This document shows positions 21,082-33,055 of a stretch of 64,000 bases of DNA, piece by piece. The translations under genes were made by a program, and so were the position numbers. The notes beneath the pieces were generated by a model, which was given only the letters and a program-made list of their open reading frames with translations, did not search any database and was not told the origin of the DNA. Location: NCBI GenBank assembly GCA_965153355.1, contig OZ231127.1, positions 49,848,001 through 49,912,000 on the forward strand, read 5' to 3'. How positions within the stretch are numbered: position 1 is the stretch's first letter; the number at the start of each line of letters is the position of its first letter. The DNA comes from Flaccisagitta enflata. Its lineage: Eukaryota; Chaetognatha; Sagittoidea; Aphragmophora.

Positions 21082-23470
21082 TCAAATTACCAATAACTCA
21101 ACCTCAACCCTTCCCAAACCATGATACTTACGCGGGCGTTTTGTAGGCCCGGGGCGGAGCGTGTTCCCACGCCCGGGTTGCGCCCCCGACATTGCCGGCC
21201 TGTCCATCGATGGGATGAGGATGTGATGGTGAAAGACGATCCTCAGAGAATGGTGGCGCTCTCCATGCCATGTTGCAAATTGGTAGTTAAGTTGAAGCGA
21301 GCAGCTGGGCGTGGCACCAATCAATGCTGCTTTAACTGGCGGTCTGATTTTTCCAAGGCCTGGTTCGATTTTCTTATTTCCAGGCTTGGGAGCGTCTTTT
21401 TGCGACAGGATCTGCTGACCGACTTTTTCGTGCAGGGAGAGAACGCTGAAGGTGGAGATGCTGCATACTTGGTCGGCGCCAGTCGGGGAGGTAGGGCAAC
21501 ACGGCGGGCCTTTGTTGTCGAGTCCACGGCCTTGGGCCGCCTTCGCGCGCGTTCCACAGCTTCCTCTTTCTTCTTGCCAGCCTTCATCGCACAGGCCTGC
21601 TTCTCCTCTCTTTTTCAAGCTGCTTCTCCAGTTCCACGACTCGTTTATTGCCTTTGACCACCTCATTGTCCGCAGCCATTGCTGTTTGGCCCGAACATCG
21701 TCTCTCTCCTTTTAGATATTGCAGCGAATCCTCTGCGTCTAAGACAGCGAAGCCGCTTCAGCTCGTTGACGCGGATTGAGCGAAACGAGGAAGTCTTTTG
21801 GAAGCCTTGATGCTAAATTCTTCACTGCCCCCAATGGAGCATTTGAGGTCAGTGAAGAGGCTTCCCGTAGCAATGACTCGGCGATGTGGTGTCCATGCGC
21901 AGGATCAAAGGCTGGATCCGACGGGGGAGGCGGATTTTGCACTTGCTGCAAACCTTGGGCAGACTCTGTTTGCTGACGAGGCGCTACACCAGCTTTAACA
22001 GATGCTAAAAGCATAACTAGTTAGCTTCCTACTGCCTTTGACGGCTGCGAGTTGGAAGGCAGCTCTAAATCTGCTGACCAGAGACGAGGAGTTGAGCAGC
22101 GGACGGCAGTGGGAACCTCCTTGGTTGCTGCTGTGCTTTCTTCCAGCTCTCTTGGTTTTCTTCCCTTTTGCTGCCGCTGCCCCAGGCGCCTGATTCAGCT
22201 TCTGGGTTGCCATTTGCCAACGTTGCCGTCGACGAACCACTTGAAGCTTCTCCTTGGCCTTTGGGCGTTGCTGCTGCAGTGGGTGCACATGAAGGCGCTT
22301 GAAGAGGGCCTTTGCTTTTGGAATCTGGCCCTTTCTGTTGACTCGGCACATTGCGCTTTTGTGGAGTCTTTCCCAGTCGCGATCTCTTCGATGGTTGTGA
22401 GGGAGTGACGCACGAGACCCTGTTGCTTGCTGATTTGGGGATGGGCCAATCCAGGGCGCGGTTGTGTTTCCTGCTGCTGTAGAGTGAATTGCCGCTGATG
22501 TAACAACGGCTGCGTCGTTTACAAGCACCGCTGGTGGAGTTGCGGAAGCGTCGACGGAAGTTGCTGCAGATGAAGTTGCAGTTGCAGCAGGAGGCTTCGG
22601 AGTCGCATTCTTCCTCTTCGTCGCCTGGACCATGCGACGAACCTCCTTATCATGCTCCCTCCTTCTTTTATTGCTTTGGATTTTGCGCTCCAGAGTCTCC
22701 GAGCCAAGCTCTGTTTGATTAGCCGATGAGCGCATGAGAGTTTGTTTGTTGCAGCACACTGAAAGTTTTTCAAACTCTTTGAAGAGGAGAGATACTCCGA
22801 CGTCCGGACTGATGATACGATACCACCAACGTGCCTGCATCCGTTGGTGCTTCTCTTCCGGCGTCGCAGTGTCCACTTCCGGGTCAATGTCTTTCTCCAC
22901 CACCTCCCCATTCACCAACACCTCCTCCTCTGTTTCCATCCCCTCCTCCTCCGCTCTTGCTCCATCATTGACCAGTCTCTCTCTCTCTCTTCGCCCCCGC
23001 TGCATTGACTTGCAGCTGCAGACGCTTGATGACGAGACGCTGGGCGACCGAAATCAAGGCAAAATTGGCGAGGCGATGGGGGCAAATCCGATGATGATGA
23101 CGCCGTCGCGGAAGTGGTGGATAAACCCGTCGACGGCCGATTGATCGATATCCGCCTCGAACCTCCATCTTTGATGACCACCAATGGAGGAAGCGACGCG
23201 GGATCAACGGCGTTGGATGGCTGTTGGCGTTTTTCCAACGCATCATCTTGTTGACGCTTTTTATTCGCCATTTTTGCGTCGACAACGGAACGAAGGTCGC
23301 CATTGAAGGCTGCCAGCGCGACAGCCTCCTCCTCCGCCCCGAACGACGTCGTGGATGCAGATCCTTCTCGAGTAGAGCCGTCGTTGAAGAGCCGATGGAG
23401 ATCCAGGGATCCGTACGACGTCGACACGTCGGCTTCTGCCTCGAGACGCTGCTGACGGGACATCTTGACT
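21082..23470 (-). pseudogene. Extra region between integrase and 3' LTR with low-complexity frames
   Basis: After integrase the element carries about 2.4 kb of partly open frames before the 3' LTR. A frame starting MSRQQRLEAEADVSTSYGS (near 23463) runs into 22912; a 336-codon frame covers 23005-21995; others cover 22014-21739 and 21666-21082. The predicted proteins are rich in Ala, Gln, Ser, Lys and Arg with basic clusters. I see no signal peptide, hydrophobic segment or glycoprotein-like Cys pattern, so this is not an obvious env. It may be an accessory or gag-like gene; function unknown. Frames are interrupted as in the rest of the element. Confidence 0.5.
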
Positions 23471-23813
23471 CCGACGAGCGACTTCAAGATGTGAACTGAC
23501 TTCGTAGATGGAATGACGTCGTCAGCGGAAGCTTTGAGATGTTCGTTTGAGAACTGATAATGGTAAGAACGGATTTTGGCACAATAATATGTACATATAG
23601 ACAGAGCGAATGAATCAGTGTTTTTAATGTGTAAGTGGAATGGACAACATAATTGACAAGAGGAAAGATGAAAGCATGGATAATCAGAACCAAATATGAA
23701 TAATAACAACTCTTTGTAAATATAACAAGTCAGAGTCTCAATCACTCATATCTATAGTTACTAATGGACAGGCCCATGCGCCTTTTTCTCTCTCTCTCAA
23801 AACTTAGCGTTTT

Positions 23814-24956
23814 TTATGAGTCCAATTCCAGCCGCACGAGCTTTGTGCGGTCTTTCGTCACGATCTTTCCATCTTGGCGTCGAACATGAGCCCTCCGGAC
23901 ATGAGCTGATGATCCTTCGACACCCATGACGCGTCCTAAACTCCAATTGTGACGAGGCAGCGTTTCGTCCATGACGATGACCATGTCATCAACCGCAAAG
24001 TCTCTCTCGGATCTCGACCATTTGCTTCGCGCGTGAAGAAGCGACAAATATTCGACCCTCCACGATTTCCAAAACGCATCCACACGCGATTGCGCACGCC
24101 TCCATTGAATCTTCGCGGAGTCGGCGTCAGTGTTGACGCCTTGTTGCACCAGATCCAGAGGGGCGTGACCGGATGTTGATGGATTGAGGATATGATTCGG
24201 TGTGAGGGCCTCAGAGTCATTTGGATCATCGCTGAGCGCTGTCAGAGGGCAGCGATTGAGAATTCCTTCAGCTTCGACGACAGCAGTGTTGAAGGCGTCG
24301 ACGTGGAGGATGGCGCCAGTCGAGATGGAAGCAAGATGGCGCTTGAAGAGACCGGCGATTCTCTCCCACCCCTCCATAGTAAGTGTTCTCGCGTGATAAT
24401 CCCATGAAGGCGCGCCGCTGCAATTCGGGGAGTTGACGAGCGGTTCCAAGCTTCCATTTCCTTCTTAAGGATATTATTGGCGCCAACTAGATTCGTTCCA
24501 CAGTCCGATGTGAACCGGCGGATTCCTGGGCACCTTGCTGCAAAGCGGATGATTGCATTACCATCGCATCGGCTGACATGTTGAAGAGCAATTCCCCATG
24601 GACGGCACGTGACACGAAACAGGTGAACACTGCGATCCACACCTTGTGATCAGCACGCCCGTTCATTTGTACGAGGAAATGCCCCATGACGTCCAATCCA
24701 GTCTCTGCAAAGACAGGCGCAGGATTGACGCGATTTGATGGAAGATTAGCCATTTGCTGATTTGCGTTCTTTTAAAAGTTCTTCTGGCATCTGAAGCACG
24801 TGTTGTGGCGCTCTTGACAGCCTGAAGACCTTTCGTAATCCACACAAATTGGCGTAATTGGCACAATGTATGCTTTCGCGTGAAAATGTTAGTGATAATG
24901 GCGAATGACGATTTACATTCGTCTTTGGCGGCAGGATGAAGGAAATTTAGCGTCAT
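23814..24956 (-). pseudogene. Bel/Pao integrase region
   Basis: The Zn-binding N-terminal part is degraded: a CFRCQKNF-like piece remains near 24790. The segment NPAPVFAETGLDVMGHF with FTCFVSRAVHGELLF marks the start of the catalytic core. RRFTSDCGTNLVGANNILKK is the second core block, with Cys where Bel/Pao enzymes usually have Asn (S-D-N-G-T-N). The 211-codon frame 24449-23814 holds the C-terminal part, including EAEGILNRCPLTALSDD (third catalytic residue region) and the DUF5641-like end (VDDMVIVMDETLPRHNWSLG). At least three frames are needed to read it, so it is non-functional. Confidence 0.85.
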
Positions 24957-25394
24957 GTGCGATGTCAGCGTTTTCCAATCGGCTGCAGCGAAGGATACCG
25001 TAAATGGAAATCGGCAGAAGGATTCAACTTCCGCATCTCCTTATTTTTTATGATAAAGTCATGACGGCTTTCTGGTTTAAAGACTTTTCCCAACTCCAAT
25101 TGTTCGAAGACGTCGGAATAATGATGCCGCTGCATTGACTTGACGAGCTGTTTGCGCGCCTCCTCCAAAACATCTTGCGTCACTTCCGGTTTAGGAAGGA
25201 GATCCTTGCTGCTCGTGTGCGCCGCCCTTGGATCGCTCTCCTGGCACCGACTGCGATGAGAACCATGCCGATAGTGCTACAACCTTCATCCATTTTCCCG
25301 AAGCTGCTGCAGAAGTATCGCGTCAAGCCACTTGTTTCTTTTCACTTTCAGCCACATACAGAGCGGCGACTTGTGCAGAAATAGGGCACGTCGC

Positions 25395-25952
25395 GATGTT
25401 CGTCTTTAGCCATTGATCTTCGGGAAGACGCAAAAATGCAGGGCCGTGATGGAATTGACGCCATTTTTCGGCTTCATGGGCCTGAATGCCTCTGCTGCAG
25501 TGGTCCGCCGGGTTGTTTGTAGAGTCAACACAGCGCCACTGTTGAGGATCAGACCCACTATTGGATCTTGAAGAACGGTGGCGAGAATACGAGCCTCAGT
25601 TTTGCCGCCGGATTGTAAATCATCTTCAGTGCAGATTCAGAATCAGACCAAAATCTGGCGACAAGATTGTCCAAGTTGATGGTCCTTCCGACAGAAAGCG
25701 TTTGAGCTGCTGCTTTTTCTGCGGATACAATCTCGGCTTAGCATTAGACGCTGTTATGATGAGAGCGCGTTTTGGATTGAGTGGAATGACGTGAGATTTG
25801 GAGGCAATGAATGAAATGTGAACATCTCCATTCGGTTGACTTGACGTCGTGTCTGCAACTGCTCCATATCCGCCTTTGGAGCCGCATCGCTAAAGATCTC
25901 GATTGTGATTTCCACAATGTCGCTGTTGTCGACGCCGCCATTCCACCAGCGT
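25395..25952 (-). pseudogene. RNase H region of the Bel/Pao element
   Basis: Read across frames it contains EIFSDAAPKADMEQL (first catalytic Asp region) and, further on, the typical Pao segment WRCVDSTNNPADHCSRG followed by FHHGPAFLRLPEDQWL. Stops interrupt it. The link to the integrase N-terminus (24957-25183) is also open only in pieces. Confidence 0.75.
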
Positions 25953-26832
25953 TCAATTCGATATTGTTGGCAAAGAAGAGGCCGAGAATGTGAGAGGTGC
26001 TGGCGGAAGAAATTCCCTCGACGCGCTCTCTTCCAGGGCGGAATCCCATCCCACTTCCTGTGGACGACAGAGTTGAAGATGTAGTCTGCCGATGTATGCG
26101 CTTGGGCTCCAAAATCCCAACGGATCGTAAAGTTTGGCTTGCATGGAGACCAGTTGACGTGGTGTTTTCGCTCTCATGGTTTTGAATTCTTCATCGCAGA
26201 TGAAGATAAAGGCGTCTTCCGCCGGAAGCCATGGGACGCCCAACACCTTCGTCGGCGCATGATCCTGTTTATCTGGGCTGGGGATTGGCACATTTGGATC
26301 TCCATCCATCAATTGTCGCGCGTTACTTTTCCACTTCACCAGATCCATCCCGCCTTCAGCCATCGCCGCCACTGAGTCCACCTTCAGCTGCAGTGCTTCG
26401 TCGACCGACCACACCCCACTTCGTGGGCTGTCAGCGTAAAAGCGTGAATAAGATGCGTGAAGCGTTGGCAAGGGGCTCTTTTAGGCCGGATGCTTCAGCA
26501 TGCTTCCTGACGGTGAAAGATGTGACGAATGAGCTGGATTGGCTGCCGAAGACATGTGATAAGAACAGATTCAAAATGGCTTCTCGTAGAATACGGTCTT
26601 TGAACCAAAAGAATCTGAATAAATCAGCGTCGTCAGGATGGGCGCGGATTTGGTGGAAAAACGCCTTTATATCACACATAAAGGCGATTTTCCACTGACG
26701 AAAACACATGAGGATGTCCATCAAGCTATTCATCAAGTTTGGGCCTCCGACGAGCAAATCATTGAGTGAGAGATCCCGTCGGTCGCCGCTTACGCTTGTG
26801 TGGCATACGAGCGTTTTGCCACGCAATTCCAC
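25953..26832 (-). pseudogene. Reverse transcriptase region of the Bel/Pao element
   Basis: A 133-codon frame (26832-26431) holds DLSLNDLLVGGPNLMNSL, then motif A as FMCDIKAFFHQIRAHPDDA and motif B as HVFGSQSSSF. The next frame (26471-25953) starts with motif C written RFYADSPRSG where FYVDD is expected, so the second catalytic Asp is missing. It continues with DLVKWKSNARQLM and the Pao-specific PTKVLGVPWLPAEDAF and AKLYDPLGFWSPSAY. The two frames overlap by about 40 bp, which points to a frameshift near motif C. Confidence 0.9.
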
Positions 26833-27577
26833 AATGTGAAGTGGTAAGTACCAGCGCGGCTTCTCAATGCTGTCGTCGTCAAATCGGCGTTGTCAATCTC
26901 AATCGCCACTCCCGCCTCGTAAAATTTCTCGATCTCACGGAAGACTCTTTCTTTGAAGGCTGGATCACGCTTGGAAGCGAGGGCGTTGGTTGACGAGCCG
27001 CTTCATCGCAGTAGGTCGTGACCTCACTCTTCTCAGAATTTCCATGATTTTTCGTGATGAAATTTCCATGTGACAGGAGCGAAATATTTTTTTCACAATT
27101 AGGCAAAAATGTCTTTTCACTCTAACATTTGCACGCTCTGATATTTTCAAGAGAATCATACCCATCTCCTCTTGCGAGGAGGCGATTGATGATGCAAAGT
27201 CATGGTAGAAGATGCGGTCAATGTTGCTGTTGAGGGCGCGATTGTCGAGGATGCGATCGATGTTATCGTTGAGGACGCGGTCATCCGTCGCGATAGCGTT
27301 GATCGATGCAATATCTAGTCCTCTCTTCCCCGTTTTTCCACATACAGTCAACCGAATAGACATCTGGCTCAGTCAGGAATCCCCAGGAGCCTCTCGGCGA
27401 GATTTCTTGAGCGGCAGCGGCATCCGCATGCGCCGCTCGTGGTCATCATCACACCGCCTCAGCTTCCAATTTTATGTCTCTGATGTGAGGTTGGTCCGAT
27501 GAGTCGCTTGGAGAAAAGGGAATGTCGCGTTCACTCGTTAACAAATCAACCCACCAGCGTCGTTGGCGTCGGCGACA

Positions 27578-27940
27578 TTATTCACCGTCGACCGATTGCA
27601 TGGTGAATGATGTGATAGAACGATCCTCAATACCACGATTTCCCACAGTAATCACCGTCATTTTCACTGTTTTTGTTGGAATCAGAAGACTGCGAATGAC
27701 ATTGGTACTGATCACGTCGCGATCAGCGCCTGAGTCGATCATGGCGTATATCGTCCTCTGCGTTTCCGAAGAGTTATTTATAATAGCCACTGGAACAATC
27801 GGACGGACAACGTCGTCGAATGAAAGAAACGGCCCGCGCCGTTGCAATCGCCGCCAGTCATGCCGTGGCGTTAGGAGGGGCTTCCGTTGGATCGGCTGCC
27901 TCCGCCGTCGTGAGCTGTTGTGCTGCTGCAGCCGCATCAT
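27578..27940 (-). pseudogene. Aspartic protease region of the Bel/Pao element
   Basis: A 120-codon frame with a basic start, then VRPIVPVAIINN and the active-site motif YAMIDSGADRDVIS (retropepsin D-S/T-G type, here DSGA), followed by KTVKMTVITVGNRGI. The position between the gag zinc knuckles and RT matches Bel/Pao order. Confidence 0.85.
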
Positions 27941-27989
27941 CTGACTTTTTGAAGGGAGCCAGCGGTACTTTGTTTCCCTGCTTATTTTC

Positions 27990-28364
27990 TCATCTCTTAT
28001 CTTTCTTTTCTTCTTTCTTGTAGGTGCGCCCGTGAAGGGTGTCGCGTGCGCATCTTACAGATCTGGCAAGTTGGTCTGTTCGCGCATCAGCAGCGTTGTG
28101 TCCTGGCGCGAGGCAGTGGAAGCAAAGACGACGAGACATGATCTTCTGAACTCTCCGTCCACTTCCAACTTTAACAACTGATGACACTCTTCCGTTTGAT
28201 GCATTCCACTGCAGACGTTGCAGCGGTCCGTCGACTGCACTTTGCTTGCTATTGGTCAAGGTATCCCTACATATGATGATGGCGCCTCTTTTTCTGTCGT
28301 TGCTACTGCTGCCACTGATGCTGTTTTTTGTGCTGGCTTTGTTGGGCGCTGAATCACCGCCCAT
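27990..28364 (-). pseudogene. gag zinc-knuckle region
   Basis: Two overlapping frames hold the knuckles. CNVCSGMHQTEEC is in the 28240-28055 frame, and LCFHCLAPGHNAADA in the 28364-27990 frame. In intact Bel/Pao gag these follow each other in one frame, so a frameshift separates them here. A Lys-rich tail follows. Confidence 0.8.
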
Positions 28365-28442
28365 GTCTCAATCATATGAACCAAGTTATCGAATGAAAAT
28401 AACTGTCCATTTTGGGCTGCTTCATGTTGCTTTTCCCAGAAT

Positions 28443-31307
28443 TTATCTGCAAGATGATGGGACCCTCTTATTGAGGATCTCCTGCAGCAGCTCGTCACTT
28501 ATAGCATTAAGCAGACCCTCTCCACAGGTCCTCGCACCTTTCTTTTGCTTTTTGCAACCTTGGCAGACAAATTGAAATGCCTTGCATGGTCGGCCGGACT
28601 CGATCTTCGCCTCCGCGACATTTTCGTGGAACGGCTCCGCAATGTTGCAGCGCCTTGCCATAAAGACGACGTCCATTTTTGCGAAGGCGTTGTCAATCTC
28701 TCCTCTTGCTGTCGCTTCAGTTGCATCAATCGTCGCAGTTTCAATGATCTCCTTGCCGGACCAGCAAAACCCACTTAGGCACCTTCGATAAGATGTCCAT
28801 TTGCGCTGCTTCATGCTTTCAGCATCTTTGAACTTCCTCTTCCACATCATGAAATCGGGGGATGAAAGCTCCTGCAGAGGCTTCTCAGGTCTTGCTCTCT
28901 CTCCAATGCTTTGAGGCCGACCTCCCTTGCTCGCATATAATCGTTGTACGCCGCTCTTTCCAAGAACATGTCCAGAGCCGGATTGTTGGGCATCTGTACA
29001 TGAACTTCCGGTTGACGAGCTACTTGATGAAGCTCCACCTGATGATACGCTGGGTTTTGTTGGGTAAGGGCGTATTGACCCCCGACTTTGACCGGAGATC
29101 TCTTTTTGCTAGTTTTCACGCCCACCCAACCTCTTCTTGCTGATTCATTTGTTGCTGACGCATCATCTCGGATGAATCGGGAGCATCAAAATCTGGCGGA
29201 CGTGTACTGTCGCTGTTGTTGTTCTTCTTTTCGCTGTTGTTTTTCTTCTTCTCGCTCCCGGCAATAGTCAAAGTCTTCGTTGAATCTGGCATCTCAAATC
29301 TATCTTACTTCTGTTGTAATGCGATTTATGATGACGCGAGGCGTGTTAGAGTGCGCTGCGCTACTTTTGGCGCCTTCGGCCAACCACCTATTGCCCTTTG
29401 GGAGCGACTTTTCTCTCCTTATCCCGCAGCCATGTGCCAACTTCGCTGTCAGCGGCCTTCCCTGCCTGCCTCTGCGCACGCTCCGTTGCATCACCTCCGC
29501 CCGGCCTGTGTTGAAGACCTTTCCTCTTGACGGGGAAGTCCAGTCTCCCTTCTAGCAGAACCAATCTGCTTTTCAAAGATCACTTCCAGAGTGGTAGGGA
29601 GAATCCAAGCCGCTGGAGCTTGATGATGCAGATACTGATGCTGTTGCTGTTGCTGAAACCGCTGCTGCCGCCACTGTTGATGCTGAAGCCGCTGCCACTG
29701 GTCAGGATGCTGTTGTTGCTCATTCTGTTGCCGCAGTTGATGCTGTCGCTGTCCTAGCTGTTGCCGTTGCTCCACCTGTTGCTGCTGCTGCATCGGCTGC
29801 TTAACGGACGTTTCCACTGGCTGCACATGACGTTGCTGTAAGTTCAAATTGAAAATAGACCGATGGTCCTTCGACGGATGCTGCGGTTGTTACTTATCCA
29901 GCTCAGAGAGTTGTTTAAGCTTCACATCTCGCAGCTCGAAGGCTCCACTAATGCCGCCGTCGTTCAGGCTATTCCAATGCTTTCGTTGCATCTTCGACAT
30001 GTTACTCCCTAAATTCCTTCTATCTTCATCTCGCTATTGCCACACAAAGTTACACATTCTGTCGTATAACTCTTTGTCTTCTGGTGATGAGCTTCGCAGC
30101 TGGGATAATCCCAATGGCACCGCGATGCGCCTTTGGGGCTGTTGCTGCACCACCACCTTCACCTTCAGCCATCATGCGCAGTCGTTGTTCTGCAAGGGGT
30201 TGTTGTCTCGCTTCTTCTGTCTCCTCACTAACATTCATGCTTTCGACAAGATGGTCGTTTGACGCTGGAGGATCCACTACCACCGCTGGGATTGCGGCGG
30301 AAGGTTGCTGTTGTTGCTGCAGTTGCTGTTGTATACGTTCTCCTGCATCATTTTGCCGTTGTTGTTGTTGTTCTTGCGGCTGCGCTGCCGGTTGGCGTTG
30401 TTGCAGCTCTTGTTGTTGTTGCTGTTGTTGCTGAAGCAGCAAATCTTGTTGGTGCTGTTGTTGCTGCTGTTGTTGTTGCTGCTGTTGATCGTTTTGTTGC
30501 TGTTGTTGATCCACATGTTGTGGCGCCGGCTGCAGGATCTGATGTTGATCTTGCTGACTAAATTGCGCGAGTTGTTGCAACGCCGCTGCAACAGCTCTGC
30601 TGCCGCCGCTGGAGCCATCGTTTGCCGCCGTCTTCGTGGTCGGTGGAGTTGACGCGCATGTTGGAGTTGGGTTACTGCCGCATCTGCAATTGATGCCGTT
30701 GTTGTTCCTTGTGCCAGCGTCGCTGTCGCTCCTCCTCCCGCTGTTGCTGCTGCATATCGCCTATTAGCCGACGGCCTTGTCGCATTTCCTCCAGCTGTCT
30801 ACCCCGCATCTGTCTCTCTCCGCACTCCTGTTGACACAGCGTCGCCTCGCCCTCTCCTGCGGCGTTAATCCGTTGATCACCCCACGACCTCTTATGAGAG
30901 CATCGGCGGCGCCGAGATCTGCTAGCATGTCGTCAGCTTGCTCCATCGGAGACGCACGCGCAGGTTCGATTTCCGAGACCAGATCTGAGACCCACTGATT
31001 GACGGCATCTCCTCTTTGGATCGGCGGCAGATTTAAGAATTGACCGCCAGTTGGAGATTGCGCACCATGTCGAGGGGCCGGAAGTGGCAAGTATTCGGAT
31101 CCGTCGGGGTTTGGCGACGACGTTCGCATCCTTGGAGTTGGAGCACCACAACATTGTCACGGGCGGCGTGAGTGTCAGTTGGGAGACTGTCCCATGAGAA
31201 TTCATTGACGGGTCTTTACGATTCCCGATGTCATTATTCACAGCGTTGACGATGTCGGCGTTGGAAGGAAAACCCTCTGGATAGTTTTCACGATCGAAAA
31301 AACGCAT
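28443..31307 (-). pseudogene. gag region with long polyglutamine blocks
   Basis: It starts near 31307 (MRFFDRENYPEGFPSNADIV) and shifts frame to a Pro-rich segment (31129-30764). Two Gln-rich blocks follow (30580-30050 and 29847-29491), made by CAG/CAA repeats. The frames 29125-28847 and 28850-28443 hold a helical part with Cys pairs (CQGC). The poly-Gln blocks are unusual for gag but lie in the same strand and order as pol. Frameshifts make it non-functional. The 400 bp up to the 5' LTR (31308-31705) show no recognisable frame; a primer-binding site was not identified. Confidence 0.65.
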
Positions 31308-31705
31308 GGAGTCCCATTCACGCCGAATTCGACGCAGACGCTAATCGAAGAGGGTCGCCGGGCATCGACCGAGCGCCACCTGCCTGCGAGACATGCAAAG
31401 TCGCATACACCATATCCCCGGCTGCCGTGTTTGAAGCGCTTATCTGATTCACAGGCGGCGCTATCAAGTCACAAGTCATTCTTCGGGGTGGGCATGACGA
31501 AGGCTAAAAGGCGCTCGGCATCCTTCATTTCCGCAGTATGTCGTTTCCATTGCGCAAACGATTCTAATTCTCGGACACTGATTCAAACCGAAGTGAGATA
31601 CAATGAGATGACGTTGAGGCAGTCAGAGACGGTCAGTTAGCGCTGCTGCCATTAACCCTCGCTGATAAATGAAGATGGAAAGAATCGCGCTGCTTAAAAT
31701 TGTTG

Positions 31706-32625
31706 AAATATAATTTACGCCCACGAGTTTCAACTGGCACTGTTCATGAGCTCATCTGACTGACGGCACTTTGTGGTGAAAGAAAGGTCATTGGAAAATA
31801 GAAGGCGATCGTCCGTTTATTCCAGATAAAAATTTCCACAACTGAAGAGAGGGGGAAAAATGAAAGGGGAAAAGTGTTAATTTTGATCAGCAAACGCAAA
31901 AGATAACATGAAATCGAGACAGGACACAATAGCAAGGACAGAAACAGCACATGACAACATGTTCATCTTCTTCAGAGCCCATGCCACCTGATGATACCTG
32001 CCCTTTCTCCTGCCTATCCCATTAGATTCATCCATATCATCCCCTTAGTAAGCTGATCAAGGGAAGCGATAAAAACCATACTAAAATCCGCGATAAAAAT
32101 GCAGAAGGGCAAAGACACAAAAATAACAGACCGGAAGACAAAATAAAAACAACGTTAATAAAAGCAAAGACGCCGCTTCTATAAACTTACTTTTTAGGCC
32201 CACTTTCGCTGGTTTCAACGCACAGTCTGTCGAAGCCAAATTAACGTTAATTGTCCGTTCATAAGTTCATCTGTACAAAAAGATGAGAGGACACTGAAAT
32301 TAGCAAATTCCAAGGGCACATTCAATCAATCACGAAAAATCAATCAATCACTTTAGGAAGCAATGCCGCAAATAAATAAAATCAATCAATCCAAAAATTG
32401 GATGATACGAAAGACGAGTTACGTATGTATGCCTACGTAATAAAAACAAATGGCACAAAATACAAGGCGCAACCATATGGTTACCCATCTAGCGTTCAAT
32501 ATAAAAAATGGCAAGAAACAAAAGACACCGGCATTGAATGATAGAGAAAGAAGAAAAGCCAAAAGCACGCAAAAGAAACAAAAAGCACACATACTTAATA
32601 AACGGACGGACATACATTTCTAACA
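31706..32625 (-). repeat. 5' LTR of the Bel/Pao element
   Basis: Direct repeat of 19382-20297. On the coding strand it starts TGTTAGAAATGTATG at 32625. It abuts a GTCATTTTTGG satellite at 32626. Confidence 0.85.
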
Positions 32626-33050
32626 GTCATTTTGGTCATTTTGGTCATTTTGGTTTTTTTAGTCATTTTGATCATTTTTGGTCATTTTGATCATTTTGGT
32701 CATTTTGATCATTTTGATCATTTTGATCATTTTGATCATTTTGATCATTTTTGATCATTTTTGGTCATTTTGGTCATTTTTGGTCATTTTTGGTCATTTT
32801 GGGTCATTTTGGGTAATTTTGGTCATTTTGGTCATTTTTGGTCATTTTTGGTCATTTTTCGTCATTCTTGTTTTTTTTTGGTCATTTTTGGTCATTTTTG
32901 GTCATTTTTGTTTTTTTTTTTGGTCATTTTTGGTCATTTTTGGTCATTTTTGGTCATTTTTGGTCATTTTGGTCACTTTGGTCATTTTTGGTCATTTTGG
33001 TCATTTTTGGTCATTTTTGATCATTTTGGGTCATTTTGGTCATTTTAGTT
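32626..33050. repeat. (GGTCATTTTT)n satellite
   Basis: About 40 units of a 9-11 bp repeat, GGTCATTTTT with GATCATTTT and GGTCATTTTG variants. It begins exactly at the retrotransposon edge. Confidence 0.95.
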
Positions 33051-33055
33051 TGCTG

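Larger units (their letters stand above)
19382..32625 (-). mobile_element. Bel/Pao-type LTR retrotransposon, decayed
   Basis: Two direct repeats of about 0.92 kb (19382-20297 and 31706-32625) flank 11.4 kb. On the minus strand the interior runs gag, protease, reverse transcriptase, RNase H, integrase, then an extra 3' region. The LTR starts TGTTAGAAATG on the coding strand. GTCAT at 32626-32630 recurs at 19344-19348, a possible 5-bp target duplication, though the 3' LTR edge on that side is not sharp. The LTRs are about 92 percent identical by eye in the part I compared, and pol is split by many stops and frameshifts, so this is an old, immobile copy. RT and integrase motifs place it in Bel/Pao rather than Gypsy or Copia. 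Confidence 0.9.

Noticed and set aside
21121-21657. 178-codon plus-strand frame in the retrotransposon
   Set aside because: Antisense to the element's own coding frames in a GC-richer region; no independent evidence.
30305-30652. Plus-strand poly-Leu and poly-Val frames at 30.1-30.7 kb
   Set aside because: Antisense of the gag poly-Gln (CAG/CAA) blocks.
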